From NCBI GenBank assembly GCA_937959115.1, contig CALGAW010000025.1, positions 124,001 to 188,000 of the forward strand: 64,000 nt of DNA, given 5' to 3'. Position 1 is the stretch's first letter; each line of letters starts with the position of its first letter. Source of the stretch: an uncultured Saprospiraceae bacterium. Its GTDB lineage: Bacteria; Bacteroidota; Bacteroidia; Chitinophagales; Saprospiraceae. The translations under genes and the position numbers were made by a program. Shown piece after piece: positions 54,472 to 63,927 of this stretch. Under the pieces are notes generated by a model. The model worked only from the letters and a program-made list of their open reading frames with translations, did not search any database and was not told the DNA's origin.

Positions 54472-54976
54472 TTGATAACTGATGTTTTAATCCTTTATTT
54501 TCAATTAGGAATTTATTCCGTTAATCAATAATTGGCAGGAGAATTACTATAATCATGATGAAATGGTCTACTGCCATTCGTTCAATACTTTCCAAGCTCA
54601 AAATTAAAAAAATATAGGACTTATACCTGCTGCAAGCATTGATATCTTCTCCGAATAAGAAATAAACTCCGATTTGATTCAAAATTAATAGTGTCGAGCA
54701 TCTTACATAAAGTATGCTCTAGCACTATAGTTAATACGATAAGCTTTTTAATGGCTACCAGACATTACGCACAAAAACATAACAAGAACAGTACATAATA
54801 CCAACAGAAGACTCAATCGACATTTAAAATAATTAAAAGAACAAAACATAAAACATTATCTTTTTCTTTATCTCATAAATATCTAATTTTATTTTGTTTT
54901 TATAGAATCTTATTATATTTTTAGCAGACGCAATCTTACCGAACTATATTTTACACCTATTAATATTTACCTAATT
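54472..54976. other. Long AT-rich intergenic region upstream of the second M43 protease
   Basis: 505 bases. A candidate promoter is TTTTG (54892-54896), a 17-base spacer, and TATATTTT (54914-54921, 7 of 8 to TAnnTTTG), giving a leader of about 50 bases. Nothing else is recognised. Confidence 0.45.
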
Positions 54977-57859
54977 ATGCTTCGTTCCCTCATTTTCACG
55001 CTACTTACTTTAGTAGTAGCAACTAATTTTTCATATTCGCAAGCAAGAAATTGTGAATCAATGAACGTCCTTCAACAATTACAAAACAATGATCCTTTAT
55101 TGGAACAACGTATGGAGGCAATCGAACGATTTACTGAAGATTACGTTAAACAGCCCAGCCTTCAGCGAGCGGTAGTAACCATTCCTGTTGTTTTTCACAT
55201 TGTATATAGAACAAATACAGAAAACATTAGCGCTGCGCAAATACAATCTCAGCTAGACGTTCTAAACCTAGACTTCAGAAGACAAAACTTAGATGCAGAC
55301 AATACGTGGGCGCAAGCGGCAGATTCGGAAATTGAGTTTTGCCTAGCAACTGTAGATCCTAATGGAAACGCAACGAATGGAATCACTCGAACACCCACAA
55401 ATGTAAACGGATTTGGCACCAATGATGCTATGAAGTTTGATTCGCAAGGCGGTAAAGATGCTTGGCCTGCTGATAAATACATGAACTTTTGGGTGTGTAA
55501 CATCGGAGGAGGAATCCTAGGATATGCTCAGTTCCCTGGCGGTCCCGCTAGCACAGACGGTGTTGTTTGTGACTACAGATATACTGGAACTAACGGTACA
55601 GCAACGGCTCCGTTCAACAAAGGAAGAACTGGGACTCATGAAGTTGGTCATTACCTAAACCTTAGACATATCTGGGGAGATGGCAACTGTAATCAAGATG
55701 ACGGAGTCTCCGACACGCCTGTATCTGATGCCTCTAATGGGGGTTGTGCTGCAGGTCATGTTTCTTGCGGTACCGTAGATATGGTACAAAACTATATGGA
55801 CTACTCAGACGATGCGTGTATGAACCTGTTTACAATAGGTCAAAAGAATAGAATGCAAGCCTTATTCGCTCCTGGAGGTGCAAGAAATGCCTTGGCAAAT
55901 TCAACTGCCTGTGGTTCAACACCTCCTCCACCTACCTGTAATGACGGTCAACAAAATGGCGATGAGACGGGTGTCGACTGTGGAGGCAGTACTTGCCCTG
56001 CATGCCCTAGTGCTTGCAACCAAATAACATTGAGCCTTGCTCTTGTACTTGACAACTACCCTTCCGAAACATCGTGGTCAATCGTTAATTCAAATGGTGG
56101 AACTGTTGAATCAGGTGGTGGCTATTCTGTAGCAAATTCAACAGTCAATGTGGACGTCTGCTTACCAGCAGGTTGCTATGACTTCGTCATTAATGATACA
56201 TATGGTGATGGCATTTGCTGTTCTTACGGCAATGGCTCTTATACCCTAACGGCAAATGGGGCCGTTCAAGCATCTGGTGGTCAGTTTACCAATACAGAAA
56301 CAACGAACTTCTGCCTAGGCGGTGGAGGACCAACTCCAACTTGCAACGACGGTCAGCAAAACGGTGATGAAACTGGTGTAGACTGTGGTGGCAGCTCTTG
56401 TCCCGCATGTCCAACCTGTAATGATGGTCAGCAAAATGGCGATGAAACAGGTGTAGATTGTGGTGGAAGTACTTGCCCTGCATGTCCTACTTGTAACGAT
56501 GGCCAGCAAAACGGAGACGAGACTGGTGTTGATTGTGGCGGAAGCACTTGCCCTGCATGTCCTACTTGTAACGACGGTCAACAAAATGGCGATGAAACTG
56601 GTGTAGACTGTGGTGGAAGTTGCCCAGCATGTCCTACTGGTTGTAATGGTACAGAAGTACGCGTTGCTATTGTATTGGATAATTATCCTGGAGAAACGAC
56701 TTGGTCACTTGTCAATGCTGCTGGCACTACCGTTTCAACTGGTGGCCCTTATAGTACTCCAAACTCTACGGTCAATGTTGATGTATGTTTACCCAATGGC
56801 TGTTACGACTTTGTGATTAATGATGCCTATGGAGACGGTATTTGCTGTTCTTATGGCAATGGCTCCTATAACTTATTAGATGGTGGAGTAATCCTTGCAT
56901 CTGGCGGCCAGTTTACGAATACTGAAACAACGAACTTCTGCGTAGGTGGTGGCGGTCCTCCTCCTCCAACCTGTAATGATGGTCAGCAAAACGGTGATGA
57001 AACAGGTGTGGATTGTGGCGGAAGCTCTTGTCCTGCCTGCCCAACTGGCGGTTGTACTGATATTGATTACGAAGGATTTGAATCTGGATGGGGTATTTGG
57101 AATGACGGTGGTTCAGACAGCTACAGAAGTACCTTAAACGCGAATAGCGGCTCCTACTCTATTCGCTTACGTGACAACTCTGGTGTTGGCTCATCAATGA
57201 CTACGGATCAACTTGCGCTTGCTGGCAACAATCAGGTAACAGTTGACTTTAGCTACTATGCTGTAAGCATGGAGAATGGTGAAGATTTCTGGTTTGACGC
57301 TTCTACAGACAATGGCGCTACTTGGTTCAATATTAGAAATTGGGTACGTGGTTCAGATTTCAACAATAACGAACGAAAGTACGATCAAATCGTTGTAACA
57401 GGTGCGTTTACGGATCAAACAAAGCTAAGACTCCGTTGTGATGCTTCAAACAATAATGACCAAGTATACTTTGATGACGTTTCTATTGAGGCTTGTGTAA
57501 GTAATGGCAATCGATCGAATTCCATCAACCTTGCAGACCTAGCATCAATGAATGAGGATGCAAGACGACCTGTTAATGCATCGACCAATGTTGACAATGA
57601 CTTAATGGGTAATATAGAACTGTTCCCGAACCCAACAGCGGGTATACTAAACATTCGATTTGAGATGAATCAGCCTTCTGGAGTTGAGTATAGCATACTT
57701 GATATTTCAGGAAGAGTTATTAAGTCTGAAGTAGGAGACTATGATCAAGGCACTCAATTCATTAAGTTTGACGGAAGTGACTTAACACCTGGTTGCTATT
57801 TCCTTAAACTTACAAACGGAGAACAACACTTTATAGAGAAGTTCATCGTTGCCCAATAA
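54977..57859 (+). CDS. Secreted M43 metalloprotease with Cys-rich tandem repeats and T9SS sorting domain
   Basis: 960 residues with a signal peptide (to about residue 22). M43 catalytic domain: HEVGHYLNLRH starting at H221, where Asn replaces the usual Gly of HExxHxxGxxH, and Met-turn NYMDYSDD. Six 24-25-residue repeats (CNDGQQNGDETGVDCGG) follow: one at 55934-56008, four in tandem at 56339-56635 and one at 56969-57043. Between them lie two copies of a ~105-residue beta domain (LVLDNYPSETSW, YGDGICCSYGNGSY). A jelly-roll/MAM-like domain (~695-840, DNNDQVYFDDVSIEAC-like pattern) and a type A sorting domain (ELFPNPTAGIL) end the protein. Likely a surface or secreted endopeptidase. Confidence 0.94.
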   Translation: MLRSLIFTLLTLVVATNFSYSQARNCESMNVLQQLQNNDPLLEQRMEAIERFTEDYVKQPSLQRAVVTIPVVFHIVYRTNTENISAAQIQSQLDVLNLDFRRQNLDADNTWAQAADSEIEFCLATVDPNGNATNGITRTPTNVNGFGTNDAMKFDSQGGKDAWPADKYMNFWVCNIGGGILGYAQFPGGPASTDGVVCDYRYTGTNGTATAPFNKGRTGTHEVGHYLNLRHIWGDGNCNQDDGVSDTPVSDASNGGCAAGHVSCGTVDMVQNYMDYSDDACMNLFTIGQKNRMQALFAPGGARNALANSTACGSTPPPPTCNDGQQNGDETGVDCGGSTCPACPSACNQITLSLALVLDNYPSETSWSIVNSNGGTVESGGGYSVANSTVNVDVCLPAGCYDFVINDTYGDGICCSYGNGSYTLTANGAVQASGGQFTNTETTNFCLGGGGPTPTCNDGQQNGDETGVDCGGSSCPACPTCNDGQQNGDETGVDCGGSTCPACPTCNDGQQNGDETGVDCGGSTCPACPTCNDGQQNGDETGVDCGGSCPACPTGCNGTEVRVAIVLDNYPGETTWSLVNAAGTTVSTGGPYSTPNSTVNVDVCLPNGCYDFVINDAYGDGICCSYGNGSYNLLDGGVILASGGQFTNTETTNFCVGGGGPPPPTCNDGQQNGDETGVDCGGSSCPACPTGGCTDIDYEGFESGWGIWNDGGSDSYRSTLNANSGSYSIRLRDNSGVGSSMTTDQLALAGNNQVTVDFSYYAVSMENGEDFWFDASTDNGATWFNIRNWVRGSDFNNNERKYDQIVVTGAFTDQTKLRLRCDASNNNDQVYFDDVSIEACVSNGNRSNSINLADLASMNEDARRPVNASTNVDNDLMGNIELFPNPTAGILNIRFEMNQPSGVEYSILDISGRVIKSEVGDYDQGTQFIKFDGSDLTPGCYFLKLTNGEQHFIEKFIVAQ
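56339..56635 (+). repeat. Four tandem ~75-bp coding repeats in the M43 protease gene
   Basis: Three 75-bp units and one 72-bp unit, each encoding a copy of the Cys-rich repeat with four Cys (CNDG, VDCGG, CPACP). The DNA differs mainly at third codon positions, so selection on the protein is visible. Such tracts can change copy number by slippage or recombination. Confidence 0.9.
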
Positions 57860-57893
57860 CAGTTAGTAATCGAGGTTTACCCTTCGAAATTCT

Positions 57894-57928
57894 GAGGCTG
57901 CCTAAATCAAACCAGGTAGCCTCTTTTT
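57894..57928 (+). terminator. Rho-independent terminator of the second M43 protease gene
   Basis: GAGGCTGCCT (57894-57903) pairs with AGGTAGCCTC (57914-57923) with one mismatch, followed by TTTTT. It lies 34 bases after the stop. Confidence 0.88.
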
Positions 57929-57947
57929 ATTGTGACAACTTCGTTGA

Positions 57948-58109
57948 GCGAAAGAAGATGTTCACGAAATTGATAAAACATTAAAAGGTCGTGGAATAAT
58001 AATGAAGTCGGATGCAAAAAAAGAACCAGATGGGAGTATTGGGGCAACAGTGGAAGATCCCGATGGCAATCTTATCTATTTCAACACACATCCAAATGAA
58101 TTAAAATAA
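57948..58109 (+). pseudogene. C-terminal remnant of a glyoxalase/VOC family protein
   Basis: The frame between an in-frame stop at 57945 and the stop at 58107 encodes 53 residues ending GATVEDPDGNLIYFNTHPNE, the characteristic last strands of VOC (glyoxalase/dioxygenase) proteins, with the DPDGN turn. The N-terminal two thirds are absent, and the strong terminator of the protease lies immediately upstream. This is best read as a gene truncated at its 5' side. Confidence 0.75.
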
Positions 58110-58116
58110 AATTGAA

Positions 58117-58695
58117 TTGAAACATATTTCTAAGATAATAAAAATTGTTACCGACTTCCTTTCAAATCCAACAAAACGGAAGGTCTTACACATCAACCGA
58201 CCTTCATTTGACCTTTCTCAGAAGGCGAATTTGTTTACTCAATTTACGAACCTAGAGGAATTGACACTTTACTTTGACACCCAATATTCCTATGAATTAC
58301 CAAAAGAAATCGGTCAAATATATTCCCTAAAAAAGCTCTCTATTTTAAATTATCAATTTACCCACTTCCCACTATGGTTGTTTGATTTAAGCAATTTAGA
58401 AGCGTTGACTATTGTAGGCAATACCATTAAAGAAATCCCTCTTGGGATTGCCAAACTTGACCAATTAAAACACCTTCGAATGGAAAAGACAAACCTAGAA
58501 GCTTTACCACCTGATTTTCAGCAATTGACCAATCTCCAAACACTATCTCTTGTTGACAATTTTAAACTAAACTTCATAAACCCAGTCAGCTTACCGATCA
58601 GCTTAAAAGAAATAAAGCTATCTTCAGCCTGTTTATCGAAAGAGAATAGGTTTGACATCAAACAATTACGACCTGCATTAAAAATAAAATCATAG
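58117..58695 (+). CDS. Leucine-rich-repeat protein
   Basis: About 192 residues. Five to six LRR units are visible (LPKEIGQIYSLKKLSILN, NLEALTIVGNTIKEIPLG, QLKHLRMEKTNLEALP, NLQTLSLVDN), the bacterial LxxLxxLxLxxNxLxxLP type, so it is a protein-binding solenoid with no catalytic domain. No ATG begins the frame: TTG at 58117 is the best start, and only ATT lies between it and the upstream stop, so the N-terminus may itself be truncated. It starts 7 bases after the VOC remnant. No signal peptide. Confidence 0.72.
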   Translation: MKHISKIIKIVTDFLSNPTKRKVLHINRPSFDLSQKANLFTQFTNLEELTLYFDTQYSYELPKEIGQIYSLKKLSILNYQFTHFPLWLFDLSNLEALTIVGNTIKEIPLGIAKLDQLKHLRMEKTNLEALPPDFQQLTNLQTLSLVDNFKLNFINPVSLPISLKEIKLSSACLSKENRFDIKQLRPALKIKS

Positions 58696-58778
58696 CTACC
58701 AAAGCATAAACCAGTCAACCACTTGGGTATAGAAATGATTGAATGGTGAATAGTTATGTGGAATTAATAATGAATTGA

Positions 58779-59243
58779 ATGAATGTAAAAATACGTGCCG
58801 CAGAAATAGAAGATTTAGATCAGTTGAAAATGATGGAGCAAAAAATTATTCATTACGAACGCCCATTTGATCCAAATTTGAAAAATGATCCGATCAACTA
58901 CTACGACTTATTGAACTTGATTCAACGAGATGACGCAAGTGTAATCGTTGCCACAATAGATGAAGAAATTATTGGTTCGGGGTATGCACTCATAAAAGAA
59001 TCAAAACCTTATAAAAATCCAGAAAAGTATGCCTACCTAGGTTTTATGTATGTTTATCCTAAGCATCGTGGCAAAGGAATCAATGGAAAAATTATAGATC
59101 ACTTGATTGAGTGGGCAAAGAAAAGAGATTTAACAGAAATACAATTAGATGTCTATGCTGAAAACATTAGTGCGGTGAAGGCTTACAAGAAACGAAAATT
59201 TAAACCTGATTTACTTAAAATGAGACTCAGCACAGAGGATTAG
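58779..59243 (+). CDS. GNAT family N-acetyltransferase
   Basis: 154 residues. N-terminal IRAAEIEDLDQLKMM, strand VIVATIDEEIIGSGYA, the acetyl-CoA-binding motif A YVYPKHRGKGINGKII (RxxGxG-like), and C-terminal NISAVKAYKKRKFKP are standard for GNAT enzymes. Acetyl-CoA is the donor; the acceptor is unknown. Confidence 0.92.
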   Translation: MNVKIRAAEIEDLDQLKMMEQKIIHYERPFDPNLKNDPINYYDLLNLIQRDDASVIVATIDEEIIGSGYALIKESKPYKNPEKYAYLGFMYVYPKHRGKGINGKIIDHLIEWAKKRDLTEIQLDVYAENISAVKAYKKRKFKPDLLKMRLSTED

Positions 59244-59290
59244 AAATCAATCGAAAACTTCATCTACCGTTCAAATTCTCAATAAACATA

Positions 59291-59321
59291 TTGCCTTTTT
59301 CAGTTATTAAACGTACTTTTA
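59291..59321 (+). promoter_or_regulatory. Candidate promoter of the TPR lipoprotein gene
   Basis: TTG at 59291-59293, a 20-base spacer and TACTTTTA (7 of 8 to TAnnTTTG) at 59314-59321; start codon at 59340. Confidence 0.45.
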
Positions 59322-59339
59322 CGCTATACATTTTAAAAA

Positions 59340-60443
59340 ATGACCAGAACGATACTGACAATCAGCTTGCTAAGCCTCATTTTCAGTTGTAACTGGCGCA
59401 ATGCAAAAGAAGCCTTTGAGGCAGGAGAAAAGCATTTCGAACAGCAAGAATACAGTAAAGCGATCGCAGCCTACAACCAAGTGCTAAAGCAAGAAGAACA
59501 GCATGAAAGAGCCTTGTACCAGAGAGGTAAGTCGCAATTTCACTTGAAAAAATTCCAAGCGGCTAAAGAAGATATCAGTCGATTACTTGAAATCAACAAC
59601 AAGTCAGATTCAGTGCACCTACTCATGGGAAGAATCCACTACAATCTAAGGCAATATGACCAAGCCATTGAGGCCTGTGATGAAGCAATTAAAATTAATA
59701 GCTACTATGGAAATGCCTATTGCGCAAAAGCGCTTTGCTATTATGATCAAGAAGAGTACAAGATAGCGTATCAGCATTATAGTCTGGCTATGGAGAAGCA
59801 ACCCTACAACTGGCAAGGGTTTTATGGTCGTGGGATGTCCAATATCAAACTTGGTTATTACCTAGATGCAGCACAAGACTTTCAACAGATTCTGGAAATT
59901 GATCCGGAAAGCGATGAAGCCTATTACGGAATTGGGAGAACAAGGGCCATTCGAGGACATTATGATGAAGCGATTAGGTTTTACGACAAAGCAATAGCAC
60001 TAGATAAAACAAACGACATGTACCTTTTTTATAAGGGCGTAGCCTACGAAAATCAAGGTAACTGGAATGAAGCGATGATCTGGTATACCCGTTCTATTAC
60101 ACTCGAAAAAGGAAATTTCATGGCTCTTTCCAATAGAGGGAATATCTATGCAAGAAGAAAAGAATATGCCTTAGCCGAAGCAGATTTTGAAGAAGCTATT
60201 CGCTTACGTACAGACTACCCTGTTGTCTATTTCCAACGAGGGATGAACCAATACCGTCAAGCAAAATACCGTCAAGCGATTAAAAACTTTACAAAGGCGA
60301 TACACTTACATCCGAAATACAAACAGGCATTTTATTATCGAGGAGAAAGCTACTTACAGGCAGGAAATCGGAGTCAAGCCTGCAAGGATTGGTTGAAGGC
60401 AGGGAGCGCTGGAGCAAAGTCAAGCGACAACTATTGCTTATAA
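59340..60443 (+). CDS. Tetratricopeptide-repeat lipoprotein
   Basis: 367 residues. A short signal ends in lipobox LIFSC (Cys at about residue 17). About nine TPR units fill the rest (for example YSKAIAAYNQVLKQE, YDEAIRFYDKAIALD, YRQAIKNFTKAIHLH). The protein probably sits on a membrane facing the periplasm and mediates protein contacts. A 71-base gap separates it from the next gene on the same strand. Confidence 0.9.
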   Translation: MTRTILTISLLSLIFSCNWRNAKEAFEAGEKHFEQQEYSKAIAAYNQVLKQEEQHERALYQRGKSQFHLKKFQAAKEDISRLLEINNKSDSVHLLMGRIHYNLRQYDQAIEACDEAIKINSYYGNAYCAKALCYYDQEEYKIAYQHYSLAMEKQPYNWQGFYGRGMSNIKLGYYLDAAQDFQQILEIDPESDEAYYGIGRTRAIRGHYDEAIRFYDKAIALDKTNDMYLFYKGVAYENQGNWNEAMIWYTRSITLEKGNFMALSNRGNIYARRKEYALAEADFEEAIRLRTDYPVVYFQRGMNQYRQAKYRQAIKNFTKAIHLHPKYKQAFYYRGESYLQAGNRSQACKDWLKAGSAGAKSSDNYCL

Positions 60444-60514
60444 ACTAAGCTACAAGACAACTATTTTTAATTTTATTTGGTTAAATTTATAGTATCATTT
60501 GCTAAAACAACTCA

Positions 60515-61723
60515 ATGGGATTACCCTTAAAACCGAATACGGAAGGTAAAGAGTTAAAAGATAGAATTGATTTGCGCAAGCTCCTAGGTCGTTTTCATGA
60601 ACGTGATGAAGAAGTCCTTTGGGCAGAGTACTCGGCGTCTAATCAAATGCCTGTTACTGTGTTGCTTGCTTCAAGTATTCTCATTGGAATATTAGGCACT
60701 ATTCTTTTTATAAGCTTAAAAGGACAGATCCATCACTATAATACATTATTGTCTATATCTATCCTTTTTCTTTTATCGTTTCCAATACTACTTATCTATT
60801 CAAAATTGAGATCAAACCGGTTATCAAAAACTGTCAATATCATTACATCCGAGAGAATAATTAAACAGTCTAGTTCAAGTCTTCTTCATCGATCTATAAG
60901 CTCCGTCTACTACTTTAGAAGGCAAGAAGACAATGTTTTATTCTTTGAAAAACTCCTCGACACTATTAATGATAGAGAGATCTTTCGATTTACACAACTT
61001 AAAAACTCCAAGGAAGCTCATATTGCTTTTTATAACATCTGGGAAAAAAGGGGTCCTGAAGGAAAGCTTGAAGAAGCCCTTAAATCATTGATGGAACGTA
61101 AAGGATTTCAGGCTGAAAACAACAATACGAATGTTAAGGACTTTGTTTTCACAAAATCATTGGATGGTGCACAGTATATCGTGTCTGTGTTTGGATTACT
61201 TCCAGTTAAGACAATAGAAGTAATGCTGAATTGCCCGAACAAAGAAAACAACTTCTTACTTCTATATGGTCAACACGCCTCAAAACAATTAGTTGAAGAC
61301 GTGGAGATTAACGATCCTGAGTTTGACAATTCATTTATTATTCAATCAGACAGCCGCTCATTTTTAGATGCAGTGCTCACCGATCGCACAAGGCAGTACA
61401 TGCTCAACTGTATTGGCTCCTCAGATTGCCGCTATCAGTTTGGGAAGATTGGTAAAGTGACAAAAGAGATGGCAGTTGATACTCGTAGTCAATTTATAGA
61501 TTCGGAGGACGTTTTAGATGTTCAGCTATTAGATCATAAAACAGATAGGGAAACGCCTAGCTTGCAGACTGTTGCTGAAGAAGGAACGTCAAGTGCCTTA
61601 CAACTCACCTGTAGACCAGAAAGCAGTATGCAGTTTAACATTGACGCTATGGTGCAACTACTCGAAAACTGTGTAGATAGCACTGTTGAGCTGGGGAAAG
61701 GAATTGAGGCATATTTCAAGTAA
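60515..61723 (+). CDS. Membrane protein with DUF3137-like C-terminal region
   Basis: 402 residues. Two transmembrane helices (about 47-67 and 76-95) are followed by a segment similar to bacterial PH domains (VNIITSERIIKQSSSSLLHRSISSVYYF). Residues ~230-310, with EINDPEFDNSFIIQSDSRSFLDAVL, resemble DUF3137, where a paired D/E-FxxxF pattern is typical. The C-terminus is polar and acidic. No enzymatic motif. Possibly transcribed with the TPR lipoprotein. Confidence 0.7.
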   Translation: MGLPLKPNTEGKELKDRIDLRKLLGRFHERDEEVLWAEYSASNQMPVTVLLASSILIGILGTILFISLKGQIHHYNTLLSISILFLLSFPILLIYSKLRSNRLSKTVNIITSERIIKQSSSSLLHRSISSVYYFRRQEDNVLFFEKLLDTINDREIFRFTQLKNSKEAHIAFYNIWEKRGPEGKLEEALKSLMERKGFQAENNNTNVKDFVFTKSLDGAQYIVSVFGLLPVKTIEVMLNCPNKENNFLLLYGQHASKQLVEDVEINDPEFDNSFIIQSDSRSFLDAVLTDRTRQYMLNCIGSSDCRYQFGKIGKVTKEMAVDTRSQFIDSEDVLDVQLLDHKTDRETPSLQTVAEEGTSSALQLTCRPESSMQFNIDAMVQLLENCVDSTVELGKGIEAYFK

Positions 61724-61730
61724 AATGTGA

Positions 61731-61767
61731 AATAAAAAAAGTACTTGTACAATTAATACAAGCACTT
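61731..61767 (-). terminator. Hairpin with U-tail only on the minus strand
   Basis: AAGT-a-CTTGTA (61739-61749) pairs with TACAAG-c-ACTT (61757-61767), one mismatch, 7-base loop. The T-run follows only when read on the minus strand, although both flanking genes are on the plus strand. Confidence 0.5.
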
Positions 61768-62132
61768 ATGGACTTCATTGGGTAAATAGTTTTTGATTGA
61801 AAATTTTCTTAACTCAAATTAAAATCAATCCAGCTACCTTGTTCCTTCCGTAAATTAAGAAATCAAATAGATATATTTAATATTTTAAATAAACTTTAAC
61901 ACCTTTCTTATATTCACCTGAAGGACAACAATAATCATAAACAATACAAGCACTGTTAATGTTAAGGAAAGGCAAATAAGAGTTATGATTTAATGCGATT
62001 TGCGGATGTTCGAAAACCACATGTATTCATTGATTTTGAAGTAGTTTGAAGCCAAAAGCTAATTCCCAACAAATAATGCAGGTTAAACATTAACAATTAT
62101 CAATTAATCATTCATATTTATTGCTATTTTTG
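61768..62132 (+). promoter_or_regulatory. Upstream region and promoter of the thiolase gene
   Basis: About 365 AT-rich bases with no coding frame. At the right end TATTTTTG (62125-62132) is a full TAnnTTTG -7 box, 26 bases before the thiolase ATG. A -33 TTG at the right distance is not evident. Confidence 0.5.
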
Positions 62133-62157
62133 TGAAAAATTGAAATAATAAGAAATT

Positions 62158-63345
62158 ATGAAAGAAGTATATATCATGTCGGTCGCTAGAACACCTATCG
62201 GCAACCTTGGAGGAGCACTGTCTAAATTCTCTGCAGTTGACCTAGGAAAAATTGCGATCAAAGGAGCAATCGAGCGCGCAGGAATTAGCAGCGAGCAAAT
62301 CGATGAAGTTTATATGGGGAACGTCTTACAAGCAAATGCAGGACAAGCACCTGCCCGCCAAGCAGCACTTGCCGCGGGGATTCCACAAGCAACACCTTGT
62401 ACCACGATCAACAAAGTCTGTTCTTCTGGAATGAAAGCGATTATGATGGCGGCACAATCGATCGCCCTTGGAGACAATGAAATAATGATTGCTGGAGGTA
62501 TGGAAAGCATGACAAACGTACCACATTATATCCCTTCTGGCCGATCTGGAATCAAATACGGTAATGGACAAATCCTTGACGGAATTGTGCGTGATGGCCT
62601 ACAAGATCCTTATGACGGAGAAATGATGGGTGTATGTGGAGAAACCTGCTCCAAAGGAAAAAATATCGGCAGAAAAGAACAAGATGATTATGCTTTTGAA
62701 TCCTATATGAGAGCAAGAAAAGCCTACGAAAATGGGTATTTCAAAGATGAGATCGTAGAAGTAAGCGTGCCTCAACGTAAAAAAGATCCGATCATCGTAA
62801 ACCAAGACGAAGAAGTGGGCAACACTAGAATATCTACGAGAGAAGGATTGGACAGATTACGCCCTGCCTTTGATAAAGAGGGAACAATCACTGCTGCGAA
62901 TGCTAGTAAAATCAATGATGGTGCAGCTGCTGTAGTACTTATGAGCAAGGAAAAAGCAGAAGCATTAGGACTTAAGCCAATCGCAAAAATCATTAGCTAT
63001 GCAGATGCAGCACAAGAGCCAGCATGGTTTACAACCGCGCCTTCACTCGCAATGCCCAAAGCACTAAAGAAAGCAGGACTTTCAATGGCTGACATCGATG
63101 CATTCGAAATCAATGAAGCGTTTTCAGTTGTTGCATTGGCTAATATGCAAGAGCTTAATTTAGATCACAGCAAAGTCAATTTATTTGGTGGTGCGGTAAG
63201 CATGGGACATCCTTTAGGGGCAAGTGGTTGCCGAATTGTAACAACTCTACTCTCCGTACTCAAGCACACAGGTGGCAAGCGTGGGATGGCTGGAATTTGC
63301 AATGGTGGTGGAGGTGCTTCTGCCTTGGTCGTTGAATTGGTTTAA
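62158..63345 (+). CDS. Acetyl-CoA C-acetyltransferase (thiolase)
   Basis: 395 residues, full-length. Acylated nucleophile C88 in NKVCSSGMKA, the NEAFSVV loop, H351 in GGAVSMGHPLGASG and C381 in GICNGGGG make up the thiolase active site. It catalyses the reversible condensation of two acetyl-CoA to acetoacetyl-CoA, or thiolysis in fatty-acid oxidation; the biosynthetic class (AtoB/PhaA) is more likely given its length. The next gene starts 22 bases later and is probably co-transcribed. Confidence 0.95.
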   Translation: MKEVYIMSVARTPIGNLGGALSKFSAVDLGKIAIKGAIERAGISSEQIDEVYMGNVLQANAGQAPARQAALAAGIPQATPCTTINKVCSSGMKAIMMAAQSIALGDNEIMIAGGMESMTNVPHYIPSGRSGIKYGNGQILDGIVRDGLQDPYDGEMMGVCGETCSKGKNIGRKEQDDYAFESYMRARKAYENGYFKDEIVEVSVPQRKKDPIIVNQDEEVGNTRISTREGLDRLRPAFDKEGTITAANASKINDGAAAVVLMSKEKAEALGLKPIAKIISYADAAQEPAWFTTAPSLAMPKALKKAGLSMADIDAFEINEAFSVVALANMQELNLDHSKVNLFGGAVSMGHPLGASGCRIVTTLLSVLKHTGGKRGMAGICNGGGGASALVVELV

Positions 63346-63366
63346 TAAGGATAAATCACTCCAAAT

Positions 63367-63927
63367 ATGGGATTTAACATTGCCGGCTTAGTCATCAAGC
63401 ACAACTTCGACCATAACCTTACCGCCCTAGCGGATGCCCTTCGCTGGGAAATTAAATTGGTGGACGAAATCTCGTTTGAAAAAGCTTCTTCAAATTGGCT
63501 TACTGATCATCTAAATGTTTATTTTGGAGCAACTGGTACTTTTATTTTTTTTCCTCACGAATGGGCAATGAATAAGTATCATGTAAGAGGCTATGACTCC
63601 TTGTGCTTTGCCTATTCGGAAGTTTCTATGGCTTTTTTATTGAGCCACATGGACGCTGAAGGCAATTATCGGTCTTTCATTGACATGGAGGGAAACAGAA
63701 ATCTCGAAGAAGGCATAGAACTTGAGTTAGAAGCAACCATAACAGATGCGTCTGAGTTAATTATGACGCTAATTGATGAAACCCTCGGCGAACCTTGGCA
63801 GGAGATTGACCTTGAAGCAAGATGTCTACAATGCCAGCGAATCGGATTTAAAACATCCGCAATAGAACCGAAACATAAACAACCAGAGATTCTTAAAACA
63901 AAAAAATGGTGGCAATTTTGGAAATAA
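63367..63927 (+). CDS. Hypothetical protein
   Basis: 186 residues, soluble, acidic middle (EEGIELELEATITDASELIM). It has a CLQC motif near 156 that could bind metal only if a second pair existed, which I do not see. The tail KTKKWWQFWK is basic and aromatic. No family recognised. Its 22-base spacing from the thiolase suggests one transcript. Confidence 0.75.
   Translation: MGFNIAGLVIKHNFDHNLTALADALRWEIKLVDEISFEKASSNWLTDHLNVYFGATGTFIFFPHEWAMNKYHVRGYDSLCFAYSEVSMAFLLSHMDAEGNYRSFIDMEGNRNLEEGIELELEATITDASELIMTLIDETLGEPWQEIDLEARCLQCQRIGFKTSAIEPKHKQPEILKTKKWWQFWK

Noticed and set aside
56339-56635. Regular tandem repeats as a CRISPR array
   Set aside because: The repeats are contiguous, in frame and coding, without unique spacers, and no cas genes are present.
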